DNA of 64,000 nt from Amycolatopsis suaedae. GTDB lineage: Bacteria > Actinomycetota > Actinomycetes > Mycobacteriales > Pseudonocardiaceae. Position numbers and translations under genes: made by a program. This document shows positions 8,423 to 15,461 of this stretch, piece after piece. The DNA lies in assembly GCF_004214935.1 (NCBI RefSeq), contig NZ_SFCC01000020.1, forward strand, positions 91,413 through 155,412, written 5' to 3'. The notes below the pieces were generated by a model. It ran no database searches. It saw only the letters and a program-made list of their open reading frames with translations, and was not told where the DNA came from. The stretch's first letter is position 1, and every line of letters starts with the position of its first letter.

Positions 8423-9208
8423 ATGACTTCTGCGAAACGGCCGATCCGCATCGGGCTGCAGCTGCAGCCGCAGCACGCGGACTACGCGACCATCCGCCGT
8501 ACCGCCAGCGAGGCCGAGGACCTCGGCGTCGACATCGTCTACAACTGGGACCACTTCTTCCCGCTCTACGGCGAGCCCGACGGCCTGCACTTCGAGTGCT
8601 GGACCATGCTGGGCGCCTGGGCCGAGTCGACGTCGCGGGTGGAGATCGGCGCGCTGGTGACCTGCAACAGCTACCGCAACCCCGAGCTGCTCGCCGACAT
8701 GGCGCGCACCGTCGACCACATCAGCGACGGGCGGCTCATCCTGGGCATCGGCTCGGGCTGGTTCGAACGCGACTACACCGAATACGGCTACGAGTTCGGC
8801 ACGGCAGGCGGCAGGCTGGACGACCTGGCCGAGGCGCTGCCGCGCATCGAGTCCAGGCTCGGCAAGCTGAACCCCGCGCCGACCCGCAAGATCCCGGTGC
8901 TCATCGGCGGCGGCGGCGAGAAGAAGACGCTGCGCATGGTGGCCAAGCACGCCGACATCTGGCACGGCTTCGGCGACCCCGACGTGGTGCGGCGCAAGGT
9001 CGGCATCCTCGACCAGCACTGCGCCGACGTCGGCCGCGACCCGGCGGAGATCGAGCGTTCGGTCGGCGTCAGCGGCAAGCCCGACGAGCTGGGCCAGCAG
9101 CTGCTCGACCTGGGCGTCACCCAGTTCACCGTCGGTGTCGGCGGGCCGGACTACGACCTGGGCCTGCTGCGGGAGTGGCTGGCCTGGCGGGACCGCACCA
9201 ACTCCTGA
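8423..9208 (+). CDS. LLM-class F420-dependent oxidoreductase
   Basis: 261-residue luciferase-like (bacterial luciferase superfamily) flavin/F420 oxidoreductase. The TIM-barrel features are visible: RIGLQLQPQHADYATIRRTA at the N-terminus, YNWDHFFPLYG, GALVTCNSYRNPELLADMA, ISDGRLILGIGSGW near 109-122, and IPVLIGGGGEKKTLR near 155. The DGRLILGIGSGW pattern is typical of the F420-dependent mycobacterial branch. The substrate is unknown. It ends just before the strong palindrome at 9212-9254. Confidence 0.88.
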   Translation: MTSAKRPIRIGLQLQPQHADYATIRRTASEAEDLGVDIVYNWDHFFPLYGEPDGLHFECWTMLGAWAESTSRVEIGALVTCNSYRNPELLADMARTVDHISDGRLILGIGSGWFERDYTEYGYEFGTAGGRLDDLAEALPRIESRLGKLNPAPTRKIPVLIGGGGEKKTLRMVAKHADIWHGFGDPDVVRRKVGILDQHCADVGRDPAEIERSVGVSGKPDELGQQLLDLGVTQFTVGVGGPDYDLGLLREWLAWRDRTNS

Positions 9209-9211
9209 CCG

Positions 9212-9254
9212 CATGTGAAGGCCCCCGCGACCGGGTCGCGGGGGCCTTCACATG
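9212..9254. terminator. Bidirectional palindromic terminator, GTGAAGG family
   Basis: Perfect 21-bp inverted repeat (9212-9232 and 9234-9254) around a single central base, beginning CATGTGAAGGCCCCC. It lies exactly between the convergent LLM oxidoreductase and symporter genes. The outer GTGAAGGCC...GGCCTTCAC arms match the larger elements at 16935, 27265 and 46886. Confidence 0.75.
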
Positions 9255-9258
9255 CCCG

Positions 9259-10791
9259 TTACTGCTTGGCAGGCACCCGGTCCGGCTCGCCCGGCTCGGG
9301 CGAGGACGGGGTGGGTGCGTCGGTCGACAGCGAGTCGATCAGCCGGTCCCGGTCGGGTGTGCGCTGCGAGAACACCAGGCCGATCACGATGAACAGCACC
9401 AGCGAGGTGAGCAGCGGGTAGGCCACCAGCGCCTCCTTGGCGATCTTCACCCCGTTCTGCTGGCTGATGTAGAGGAACGCCCACACCGCGAGACCGCTCA
9501 GCGTCGACGTCAGCGCGGCGACCGGGCCCATCCTGCGGAACCACGGCAGCAGGCCCAGCATCAGCGGCACCGCGATCGGTCCCATCGTGGCGGCCACCAG
9601 GTCGACGACCACCTTGAGCACTCCGCCGTTGGTGTCCAGCGACACCGCGATCAGCATGCTCAGCCCGATGAACAGGAACGTCGTGGTGCGGGCCAGTTTC
9701 AGCTGCGCCCCCTCGCCCATGCGCCTGGCGCCCTTCCACAGTCTGGGCAGCATGTCCCTGGTGATGACCGAGGAGATCACGTTGGCGTCGGAGGACACCA
9801 TCGCCATGGTGTGCGAGAAGAACCCGGCCAGCACCAGCCCGATCATGCCGGCTGGCAGCATGACCTTGCCCAGTTCGATGTAGGCGTCACCGGCGTTCTC
9901 CAGGCCGGGCACGATGAGCGGGGCGGCCCACATCGGGAAGAACAGCACCAGCGGCCACACCAGCCACAGGAAGCTCGACAGCGCCGCCGAGCGGCGGGCG
10001 GCCGCACCGTCCGGCGCCGCCATGTAGCGCTGCGCCAGGTTCCACATGCCGCCGTTGTACTCCAGCGTCTTGATGACGAACAGCGCCATGAAGAACGTCG
10101 AGGTGTAGTCGCCGTTGAGCGGCTGCGCGCGGTCGGGCGGCAGCTGGTCCCAGATCTCCCACATGAACTGGATGCCGCCGAAGTGCGCGGCCACCGCCGC
10201 GAACATCACGATGCCCGCCGCGGCCTGGATGATGAACTGCCCGAAGTCGGTCAGCGCGTCGGCCCACAGGCCGCCCAGCACCGAGTAGATCATCGTGACG
10301 ATGCCGACCAGGACGATGCCCAGTTCGATCGGCACACCGGCGAACCCGCGCAGCAGGATGGCGACGGCCGACCACTTCGCGGCGATGTCCACCACCTTCA
10401 GCAGGGCACCGGACCAGGCCATGACCTGCTGGGTCGGGACGTTGAACCGCCGGGCCAGGTACTCCAGCGGAGACGCGACGCCGTGCTTGGACCGCAGCCG
10501 GTTCCACCGCGCGGCGAACAGCCAGCTGCCGATCCCGACGCCGACGCCGATCGTCAGTGCCCACCAGACGTAGACGGTGAGGCCGAGGCGATAGGCCTCA
10601 CTGGCGAACGCCACGAACATGACCGCGCTGTAACCGGACATGTGGTGCGAGATCCCGGACAACCACCACGGCATCTTGCCGCCCGCGGTGAAGAAGTCGA
10701 CGATGCTGCGGACCCGGTTCTTCGACCACCAACCGATTCCGACCATCACGAGGAAATACGCACCGACCACGATCCAGTCCAGTGTGCTCAT
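9259..10791 (-). CDS. Sodium:solute symporter
   Basis: 510-residue inner-membrane symporter of the SSS family, with about 13 hydrophobic segments spread through the length. It begins MSTLDWIVVGAYFLVMVGIGWW, and DFFTAGGKMPWWLSGISHHMSGYSAVMF near residues 32-59 is the typical TM1-TM2 region of this family. GGLWADALTDFGQFIIQ matches the TM5 region of the signature. The C-terminus is short, charged and proline-rich. GGGAGG five bases upstream of ATG 10791 fixes the start. The substrate (sugar, carboxylate or other) cannot be assigned. Confidence 0.88.
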   Translation of the reverse strand: MSTLDWIVVGAYFLVMVGIGWWSKNRVRSIVDFFTAGGKMPWWLSGISHHMSGYSAVMFVAFASEAYRLGLTVYVWWALTIGVGVGIGSWLFAARWNRLRSKHGVASPLEYLARRFNVPTQQVMAWSGALLKVVDIAAKWSAVAILLRGFAGVPIELGIVLVGIVTMIYSVLGGLWADALTDFGQFIIQAAAGIVMFAAVAAHFGGIQFMWEIWDQLPPDRAQPLNGDYTSTFFMALFVIKTLEYNGGMWNLAQRYMAAPDGAAARRSAALSSFLWLVWPLVLFFPMWAAPLIVPGLENAGDAYIELGKVMLPAGMIGLVLAGFFSHTMAMVSSDANVISSVITRDMLPRLWKGARRMGEGAQLKLARTTTFLFIGLSMLIAVSLDTNGGVLKVVVDLVAATMGPIAVPLMLGLLPWFRRMGPVAALTSTLSGLAVWAFLYISQQNGVKIAKEALVAYPLLTSLVLFIVIGLVFSQRTPDRDRLIDSLSTDAPTPSSPEPGEPDRVPAKQ

Positions 10792-10849
10792 CGCACCTCC
10801 CTGATTGTGTGCTCGCGCGATGTGTGACGTAGGTCTTACGAGGGTGTTG

Positions 10850-10893
10850 CCGAGGGCGCCAGCCCTCGGACGGAAAGTGAATCACACTTGTGA
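10850..10893. promoter_or_regulatory. Hairpin and palindrome upstream of the symporter
   Basis: An 8-bp perfect hairpin (CCGAGGGC at 10850-10857, GCCCTCGG at 10862-10869) and a TCACA-CT-TGTGA palindrome at 10882-10893 lie 59-102 bp upstream of the symporter start. They could be an operator or leader structure. No regulator is identified. Confidence 0.3.
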
Positions 10894-10954
10894 CTTACTT
10901 TCACATACATGAACGCGATCAGGCTCTGATGCACGCGAGTCCACCACTCCCACC

Positions 10955-11041
10955 CCGCGAGTCCACCGCCCGCGACCTGCGAGTTGCACATTCAACGGGC
11001 GCGAACGTGCAACTCGCGGGGTCTGAGCGGTGGACTCGCGG
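10955..11041. repeat. Nested inverted repeat, CGAGT family
   Basis: Outer arms of 15 bp (CCGCGAGTCCACCGC at 10955-10969 and its exact complement at 11027-11041) enclose inner arms of 15 bp (GCGAGTTGCACATTC at 10979-10993 and 11003-11017, one mismatch). A further partial unit (GCGAGTCCACC) starts near 10934. It abuts the stop codon of the CGNR gene at 11042. Related arrays occur at 17056 and 53298. Confidence 0.7.
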
Positions 11042-11584
11042 TCAGGCGCCGCGGGTGCGGTGGGCGGCCACGCGCGCCCGGGTCGCGCAGCGGGTCGAGC
11101 AGAACCGGCGCGGGCTGCCCGAGCCGGCGGCGGCGAACACCCGCTCACAGCCCCTGGCCGCGCACACCCCACCCGGCGGGAGCTGACGGTCGGCCACCAG
11201 CGTGGCCAGCGCCAGCGAACTGGACGCCAGCAGCCACTCGCCCCACGGGCCGTCGTCGTCCCGGTCGACGTGCAGGTGCCACGGCCAGGATCCGCCGTGC
11301 GTGGTCAGCCGCGGCGGATGGGCATGCGTGGCGAGCAGGTCGTTGAGAAGGTTCGCCGCCATGTCGACATCGGCGGCGGCGAACACCGGGGCCAGCCTGG
11401 CCGCCGCCTCCCGCAGCTCGGCCACGTCGGCGGGCTCCAGCGACACCGGCGGGACCTCGCCGTGGGCATGCAGCAATTCCGCGACCTGGCCGGGCTCCGG
11501 GTCCTCGGCGAGCAGGTTGACCAGGTCGGCGGCACGCTCGGCCGCCCGGCGGGCGGCGGCGGAATCGGCTTGCGGCACCGGCAC
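11042..11584 (-). CDS. CGNR zinc-finger (ABATE domain) protein
   Basis: 180-residue second member of the CGNR/ABATE family in this window. The N-terminal helical ABATE region (AAERAADLVNLLAED) is followed by a C-terminal zinc finger: CAARGCERVFAAAGSGSPRR then FCSTRCATRARVAAHR. The usual CGNR tetrad is replaced by CATR, so only part of the motif is conserved. The start is taken as GTG 11584 because a TACACT box lies six bases upstream. It is divergent from an MFS exporter with a shared palindrome, so it is a good candidate for the regulator of that exporter (inference). Confidence 0.82.
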   Translation of the reverse strand: MPVPQADSAAARRAAERAADLVNLLAEDPEPGQVAELLHAHGEVPPVSLEPADVAELREAAARLAPVFAAADVDMAANLLNDLLATHAHPPRLTTHGGSWPWHLHVDRDDDGPWGEWLLASSSLALATLVADRQLPPGGVCAARGCERVFAAAGSGSPRRFCSTRCATRARVAAHRTRGA

Positions 11585-11590
11585 ATCATC

Positions 11591-11624
11591 AGTGTAACGT
11601 CTCGGGAGTGATAAGCCGTTACAC
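11591..11624. promoter_or_regulatory. Overlapping divergent leaderless promoters with inverted repeat
   Basis: GTGTAACG at 11592-11599 and its exact complement CGTTACAC at 11617-11624 form an inverted repeat with a 17-bp spacer. The left arm overlaps both -10 boxes: TAACGT (11595-11600) seven bases before the MFS GTG at 11608, and TACACT (complement of 11591-11596) six bases before the CGNR GTG at 11584. The right arm lies inside the MFS coding region. A regulator bound here would cover both promoters. Confidence 0.5.
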
Positions 11625-12750
11625 GACGTTCGTCGGTGCCGCGGCCGTCGCCAGGACCGGCGACGAGCTGTCCGCACCGGCGCTGCTGCTCGCCGGGCTG
11701 GCGCTGACCGGCTCCCCTGCCGTGGGCGCGGCGCTGGTCGGCGCGCTGACGATCGCCGCCGCGGCCGGGGGGCCGCTGCTCGGCGTCGCCATCGACCGCA
11801 GCGAACGCCCCGGCAGGCTGCTCGCCCTCGCGCTGGCCGGCTACGCGGCGGGCCTGACCGCCATCGGCCTCGGGCTGGGCAGGCTGCCGGACGCTGTGCT
11901 GGTCGGCGTCGCGGCCGTGACCGGCCTGCTCAACCCGGCCATCGCGGGCGGCTGGACCGCGCAGTTGCCGCTGGTCCGCGGCCGGGTCCCGCTGGAACGG
12001 GCCAGCGCGGTGGACGGCCTGACGTTCACCGCCGCGAGCCTGATCGGCCCCGCGCTGGCCGGCCTGGCCGGGGCCCCGGTGGGGATCGTGCTGGCCGTCG
12101 CGCTGGTCGCCGCCGCGGTACCGGTGGCACTGGCGCTGCCCGCTCGGGCGGCACGCCCCGGCCGCGTCCCGCTGACCCGCGGCTTCGCGGTGATCGTGAC
12201 CAACCCGGCGCTGCGCCGCGCGACCGCGACGTCGGTGGTGTCCTACGTCGGCTTCGGCGCGGCCCTGGTCTGCTTCCCGCTACTCGGCGCGCAACGGCTC
12301 GGCGGCGCCGAATACGGCGCGCTGCTGCTGTCCGTCCTCGCCGCCGGGGCGCTACTGGCCAACCTCGTGCTGGCCAGGTTCCCGCCGCCGCTGCGGCCGG
12401 ACACCGTGGTGACGCTGAGCACCGCCGGTCTCGCCGCGGCACTCGGGCTGGCCGCGGTCGCCGGCCCGGCGGGGCTGGTGGTGGCCGCGGTGCTGGCCGG
12501 GGTGTCGGAGGGACCGCAGCTGACCGCGTTGCTCGCCGTCCGCCACCGCGAGGCGCCCGACGCGGTACGGGCACAGGTGTTCACCACCGGGGCCAGCCTG
12601 AAGATCGGCGGCTTCGGTGTCGGTTCGGCGCTGGCCGGACCGGTCGCGGCGGCCTCAACCACCACGGCACTGATGCTCGCCGCGGGTGTTCAGCTGCTGG
12701 CGCTGGGCGCCGGTGTGCTCAGAAAGCCATCGCCTGAGCGCGTCGCTTGA
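11608..12750 (+). CDS. MFS transporter
   Basis: 380-residue major facilitator family protein with 11-12 hydrophobic segments. It begins MISRYTTFVGAAAVARTGDEL; the RTGDELS stretch after a short first segment is common in small drug-exporter-like MFS proteins. GPLLGVAIDRSERPGRLLAL near residues 51-70 is the conserved loop 2-3 motif (G-x3-D-R). The GTG start has no Shine-Dalgarno at proper distance but has TAACGT seven bases upstream, so it is read as leaderless. The last 32 bp overlap the end of the Rv2175c-like gene on the other strand. The substrate is unknown. Confidence 0.83.
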   Translation: MISRYTTFVGAAAVARTGDELSAPALLLAGLALTGSPAVGAALVGALTIAAAAGGPLLGVAIDRSERPGRLLALALAGYAAGLTAIGLGLGRLPDAVLVGVAAVTGLLNPAIAGGWTAQLPLVRGRVPLERASAVDGLTFTAASLIGPALAGLAGAPVGIVLAVALVAAAVPVALALPARAARPGRVPLTRGFAVIVTNPALRRATATSVVSYVGFGAALVCFPLLGAQRLGGAEYGALLLSVLAAGALLANLVLARFPPPLRPDTVVTLSTAGLAAALGLAAVAGPAGLVVAAVLAGVSEGPQLTALLAVRHREAPDAVRAQVFTTGASLKIGGFGVGSALAGPVAAASTTTALMLAAGVQLLALGAGVLRKPSPERVA

Positions 12751-13105
12751 CCTCGGTGCCGTGGCTGGTGCGCAGGGCGTTGATCGGGGTGCTGCCCGGC
12801 AGCGTCTCGTCCGAAGTGAACAGCCAGCGCAGCATTTCCGTGCGGCTGAACCCGGCGTCGTCGAGCACGGTGATCGTGCCGACGAGGCCCTTGACGATCC
12901 CGTCCTTGCCGTCGGCGGACAGGAACTCCTCGGGGATGAGCAGCTCGCCGTCTCTGCGGATGGCGATGAGGTGTCCGTCCTTCAGCAGTTGCCGCACCTT
13001 GCTGGACGACAGTCCGAGCACCCGGGCCGTCTCGCTGAGCGACAACACGGCGACATCGGCGTCGAGAACGTCGTCGGCGACTGGAATCGCACTCACAGCA
13101 GACAC
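12719..13105 (-). CDS. Rv2175c-family winged-helix DNA-binding protein
   Basis: 128-residue protein resembling M. tuberculosis Rv2175c, a DNA-binding protein known as a substrate of the kinase PknL. The HTH region is LSLSETARVLGLSSSKVRQLLKDGHLIAIRRDGE near residues 21-54. The C-terminal part (GLVGTITVLDDAGFSRTEMLRWLF...DETLPGSTPINALR...VKRRAQAMAF) matches the Rv2175c C-terminal domain. GTG 13105 is chosen; the frame is open further upstream but without resemblance. It is divergent from the PknL-like kinase at 13203, the same pairing as in mycobacteria. Confidence 0.88.
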   Translation of the reverse strand: MSAVSAIPVADDVLDADVAVLSLSETARVLGLSSSKVRQLLKDGHLIAIRRDGELLIPEEFLSADGKDGIVKGLVGTITVLDDAGFSRTEMLRWLFTSDETLPGSTPINALRTSHGTEVKRRAQAMAF

Positions 13106-13187
13106 TTTGCCATAATTTGTCCCAGCCGCCGTCTGGTCGCACCAATGGCGTAACGAAAGTTCAACATGGCGAACCGGGGCACGCGGG

Positions 13188-13193
13188 TAGCGT
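13188..13193 (+). promoter_or_regulatory. -10 box (TAGCGT) before PknL-like kinase
   Basis: TAGCGT nine bases before ATG 13203, which would give a transcript with only two or three untranslated bases and supports that start codon. Confidence 0.4.
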
Positions 13194-13202
13194 CCACCCG
13201 GT

Positions 13203-15233
13203 ATGCCCCTATCCGTACGATCGGCAACTGTGACACGCGCGGACACCAGCATGGCCGGGACGCTTCTCGACCGGCGCTACCGGGTCGACCGGCTGCTCGC
13301 CAGGGGCGGGATGTCGTCGGTCTACCGCGGCGTGGACACCCGGCTGGACCGGCCGGTGGCGATCAAGATCATGGACCCGCGCTTCGCCGACGACCGCTCG
13401 TTCGTGGAGCGTTTCGAGCGGGAGGCCCGCTCCGCCGCGAAGCTGCATCACCCGCACGTGGTCGCGGTCCACGACCAGGGCTTCGACACGACACCGGGCG
13501 ACGACGGCCCGCGCGCGTTCCTCGTCATGGAACTGGTCGACGGCGGCACGCTGCGCGACGTGCTCGACGAGCGCGGCCAGCTGGACATCCCGCTCGCGCT
13601 CAGCGTGGTCGAGCCGGTGCTGTCCGCGCTGGCCACCGCGCACCGCGCCGGGCTGGTGCACCGCGACGTCAAGCCGGAGAACGTGCTGATCGGCAGGACC
13701 GGCGCTGCGGGCACCGGTGTGGTCAAGGTGGCCGACTTCGGCCTGGTGCGGGCCGTCGCCAGCGCGGGAACCACCAGCTCCAGCATCATCCTCGGCACCG
13801 TCGCCTACCTCTCCCCCGAGCAGGTCACCGTCGGCGCGGCCAGCGTGCGGGGTGACGTCTACTCCACCGGCATCCTGCTCTACGAGATGCTCACCGGCCG
13901 CACGCCCTACACCGGCGACACCGCGATCTCCGTGGCCTACCGCCATGTCAACGACGACGTGCCGCCGCCGAACCTGCTGCGCCCGGAGATCCCGCCCGCC
14001 CTCAACGACCTCGTGGTGCGGGCCACCCGCCGTGACCCGGAGGCCCGCCCGGCCGACGCGGGCGCGTTCCTCGACGAACTCCAGGCCGTGCGTTCCGCGC
14101 TGGGCATCCGGCCGGTGCCGGTTCCGGTTCCGCCTGCGCCGGACGAGGCGAGGGAGACCGACGCCGAGAAGACCATGCCGGCGTTCGCCGCCGTCACCAA
14201 CGCGGTGCAGCAGGGCACCGGCCCGCGTTCGACGCGGATGTTCGACCGCCCGCCGCCCGCGCAGCCGCCGCCTCCCGAACCCGCCGCACCCGCGCCGTCG
14301 CCGGGCCGCAGGCGGCTGATCGCCATCTGGGCGGCGGCCGTGCTGCTGGCCGGTGCAGCGCTGGGCACCGGCGCGTGGCTGATCGCGAGTGCCGGTTCGA
14401 TCGAGGTGCCGAAGGTCGCCGGGATGGACCGGACCGCCGCGGAGAAGGTGCTGCGGGACGCCAAGCTCGTCCCGGCGGTGGAACTGAAGCGGCACAACAC
14501 CACCCAGGCCGGGATGGCCCTGGACACGCGCCCCGGCGCGGGCAGCGAGGCCGAGGAGGGCCAGCAGATCGTCCTGCTGGTCTCGGCGGGACGGCCGGTG
14601 GTACCCGACGTCGTCGCCGGGACCACGGTGGAACAGGCCGAGGCGGCCATCCGCGCTGCGGAACTGCAGCCGAAGCGGGACGACGCCGCCGCGGAGTTCA
14701 ACGACTCCGTCCCCGAGGGCGCGGTGATCCGGTTCGAGCCACGGTCGGGCAGCCAGGCCAACCTCGGCGACCCGGTGACGCTAGTGCTGTCCAAGGGCGC
14801 GCGGCCCGTCCCGGTGCCCAACGTGGTGGGCCGGAGCAAGGACGAGGCGTTCGCGACGCTGCGCAGCGCTGGCTTCGAGCCGGTCGAGGCAGGCACGGTG
14901 TTCGACCCGAACGTGCCCGCGGGAGCCGTCGTGCGGACCGACCCCGGCGCGGACCAGACCATGCGCGGCAGCAAGCGTGTGTCGGTCTACCTGTCCAACG
15001 CCGTGGAGGTCCCCTCGGTGGTCGGCAGGCGCCCCGGCGAGGCCAAGCGGATCCTCGAACAGGCCGGGCTGAAGGCGGAGTTCGAGAACGGCCGCGGCAA
15101 CGGCAATGGCAATGGGAACGGCAACGGTGACGACGAGGACGAGGAGTGGTTCAACCTCGTCACGGGCCAGGACCCGCAACCAGGCAGCAGGGTGGAGAAG
15201 GGCAGCAAGGTGCGCTTGAGGACGGTGCTGTGA
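13203..15233 (+). CDS. pknL: PASTA-domain Ser/Thr protein kinase (PknL-like)
   Basis: 676-residue membrane kinase. The cytoplasmic kinase domain spans about residues 24-292, with Gly loop LLARGGMSSVYRG, catalytic Lys55 (VAIK), HRDVKPEN with Asp155, DFG at 178-180 and SPEQ at 204-207. A Pro-rich linker (346-366) leads to one transmembrane segment (about 371-394), then four extracellular PASTA repeats (about 399-465, 467-533, 534-600 and 602-676) that bind peptidoglycan fragments in this family. The fourth PASTA contains an unusual Gly-Asn run (632-643) and an acidic patch. ATG 13203 is used; GTG 13230 and ATG 13251 are possible. Its TGA overlaps the NfeD-like gene. The M. tuberculosis counterpart also neighbours Rv2175c. 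Confidence 0.93.
   Translation: MPLSVRSATVTRADTSMAGTLLDRRYRVDRLLARGGMSSVYRGVDTRLDRPVAIKIMDPRFADDRSFVERFEREARSAAKLHHPHVVAVHDQGFDTTPGDDGPRAFLVMELVDGGTLRDVLDERGQLDIPLALSVVEPVLSALATAHRAGLVHRDVKPENVLIGRTGAAGTGVVKVADFGLVRAVASAGTTSSSIILGTVAYLSPEQVTVGAASVRGDVYSTGILLYEMLTGRTPYTGDTAISVAYRHVNDDVPPPNLLRPEIPPALNDLVVRATRRDPEARPADAGAFLDELQAVRSALGIRPVPVPVPPAPDEARETDAEKTMPAFAAVTNAVQQGTGPRSTRMFDRPPPAQPPPPEPAAPAPSPGRRRLIAIWAAAVLLAGAALGTGAWLIASAGSIEVPKVAGMDRTAAEKVLRDAKLVPAVELKRHNTTQAGMALDTRPGAGSEAEEGQQIVLLVSAGRPVVPDVVAGTTVEQAEAAIRAAELQPKRDDAAAEFNDSVPEGAVIRFEPRSGSQANLGDPVTLVLSKGARPVPVPNVVGRSKDEAFATLRSAGFEPVEAGTVFDPNVPAGAVVRTDPGADQTMRGSKRVSVYLSNAVEVPSVVGRRPGEAKRILEQAGLKAEFENGRGNGNGNGNGNGDDEDEEWFNLVTGQDPQPGSRVEKGSKVRLRTVL
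15096..15129 (+). repeat. Gly-Asn coding microsatellite inside pknL
   Basis: Six-base units of the type GGCAAC/GGCAAT repeated about six times, encoding alternating Gly and Asn in the fourth PASTA domain. Such in-frame repeats can change length by slippage without breaking the frame. Confidence 0.7.
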
Positions 15234-15436
15234 TCGGCAGCCGAGGCCGGGTCTCCGGCACGATCGGGCCCGGGCTCGTCGGGGAGGTTCTGCTCAGCGT
15301 CCGGGGCGGGACCGAAGCCTTCTACGCCTATGCGGCTGATTCCGGGGAACGATTCGAAAACGGAACACAGGTGTTCGTCGTCGATTTCGAGCCGCCGCGT
15401 ACGGTCTACGTGCAACGCTGGCAGCCACTGGGGTAG
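15230..15436 (+). CDS. NfeD-like OB-fold protein
   Basis: 68-residue protein, start GTG 15230 overlapping the kinase TGA (GTGA). The sequence GRVSGTIGPGLVGEVLLSVRGGTEAFYAYA and FENGTQVFVVDFEPPRTVYV resembles the C-terminal OB-fold of NfeD proteins (a Gly-rich first strand, then a short barrel ending in a V-x-V strand). There is no membrane segment or protease domain, so it would be a stand-alone OB domain. NfeD proteins commonly pair with flotillins, and a flotillin gene follows 26 bp later, which supports the call. Assignment is by pattern and context. Confidence 0.68.
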   Translation: MIGSRGRVSGTIGPGLVGEVLLSVRGGTEAFYAYAADSGERFENGTQVFVVDFEPPRTVYVQRWQPLG

Positions 15437-15461
15437 CCAGCTGGAAAAAAGGGGGGAACAA

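Noticed and set aside
8065..10827. Open frame of 920 codons on the plus strand across crtB, the LLM gene and the symporter
   Set aside because: It spans three convincing genes in the wrong frame or strand and has no recognisable domain; a GC-driven shadow.
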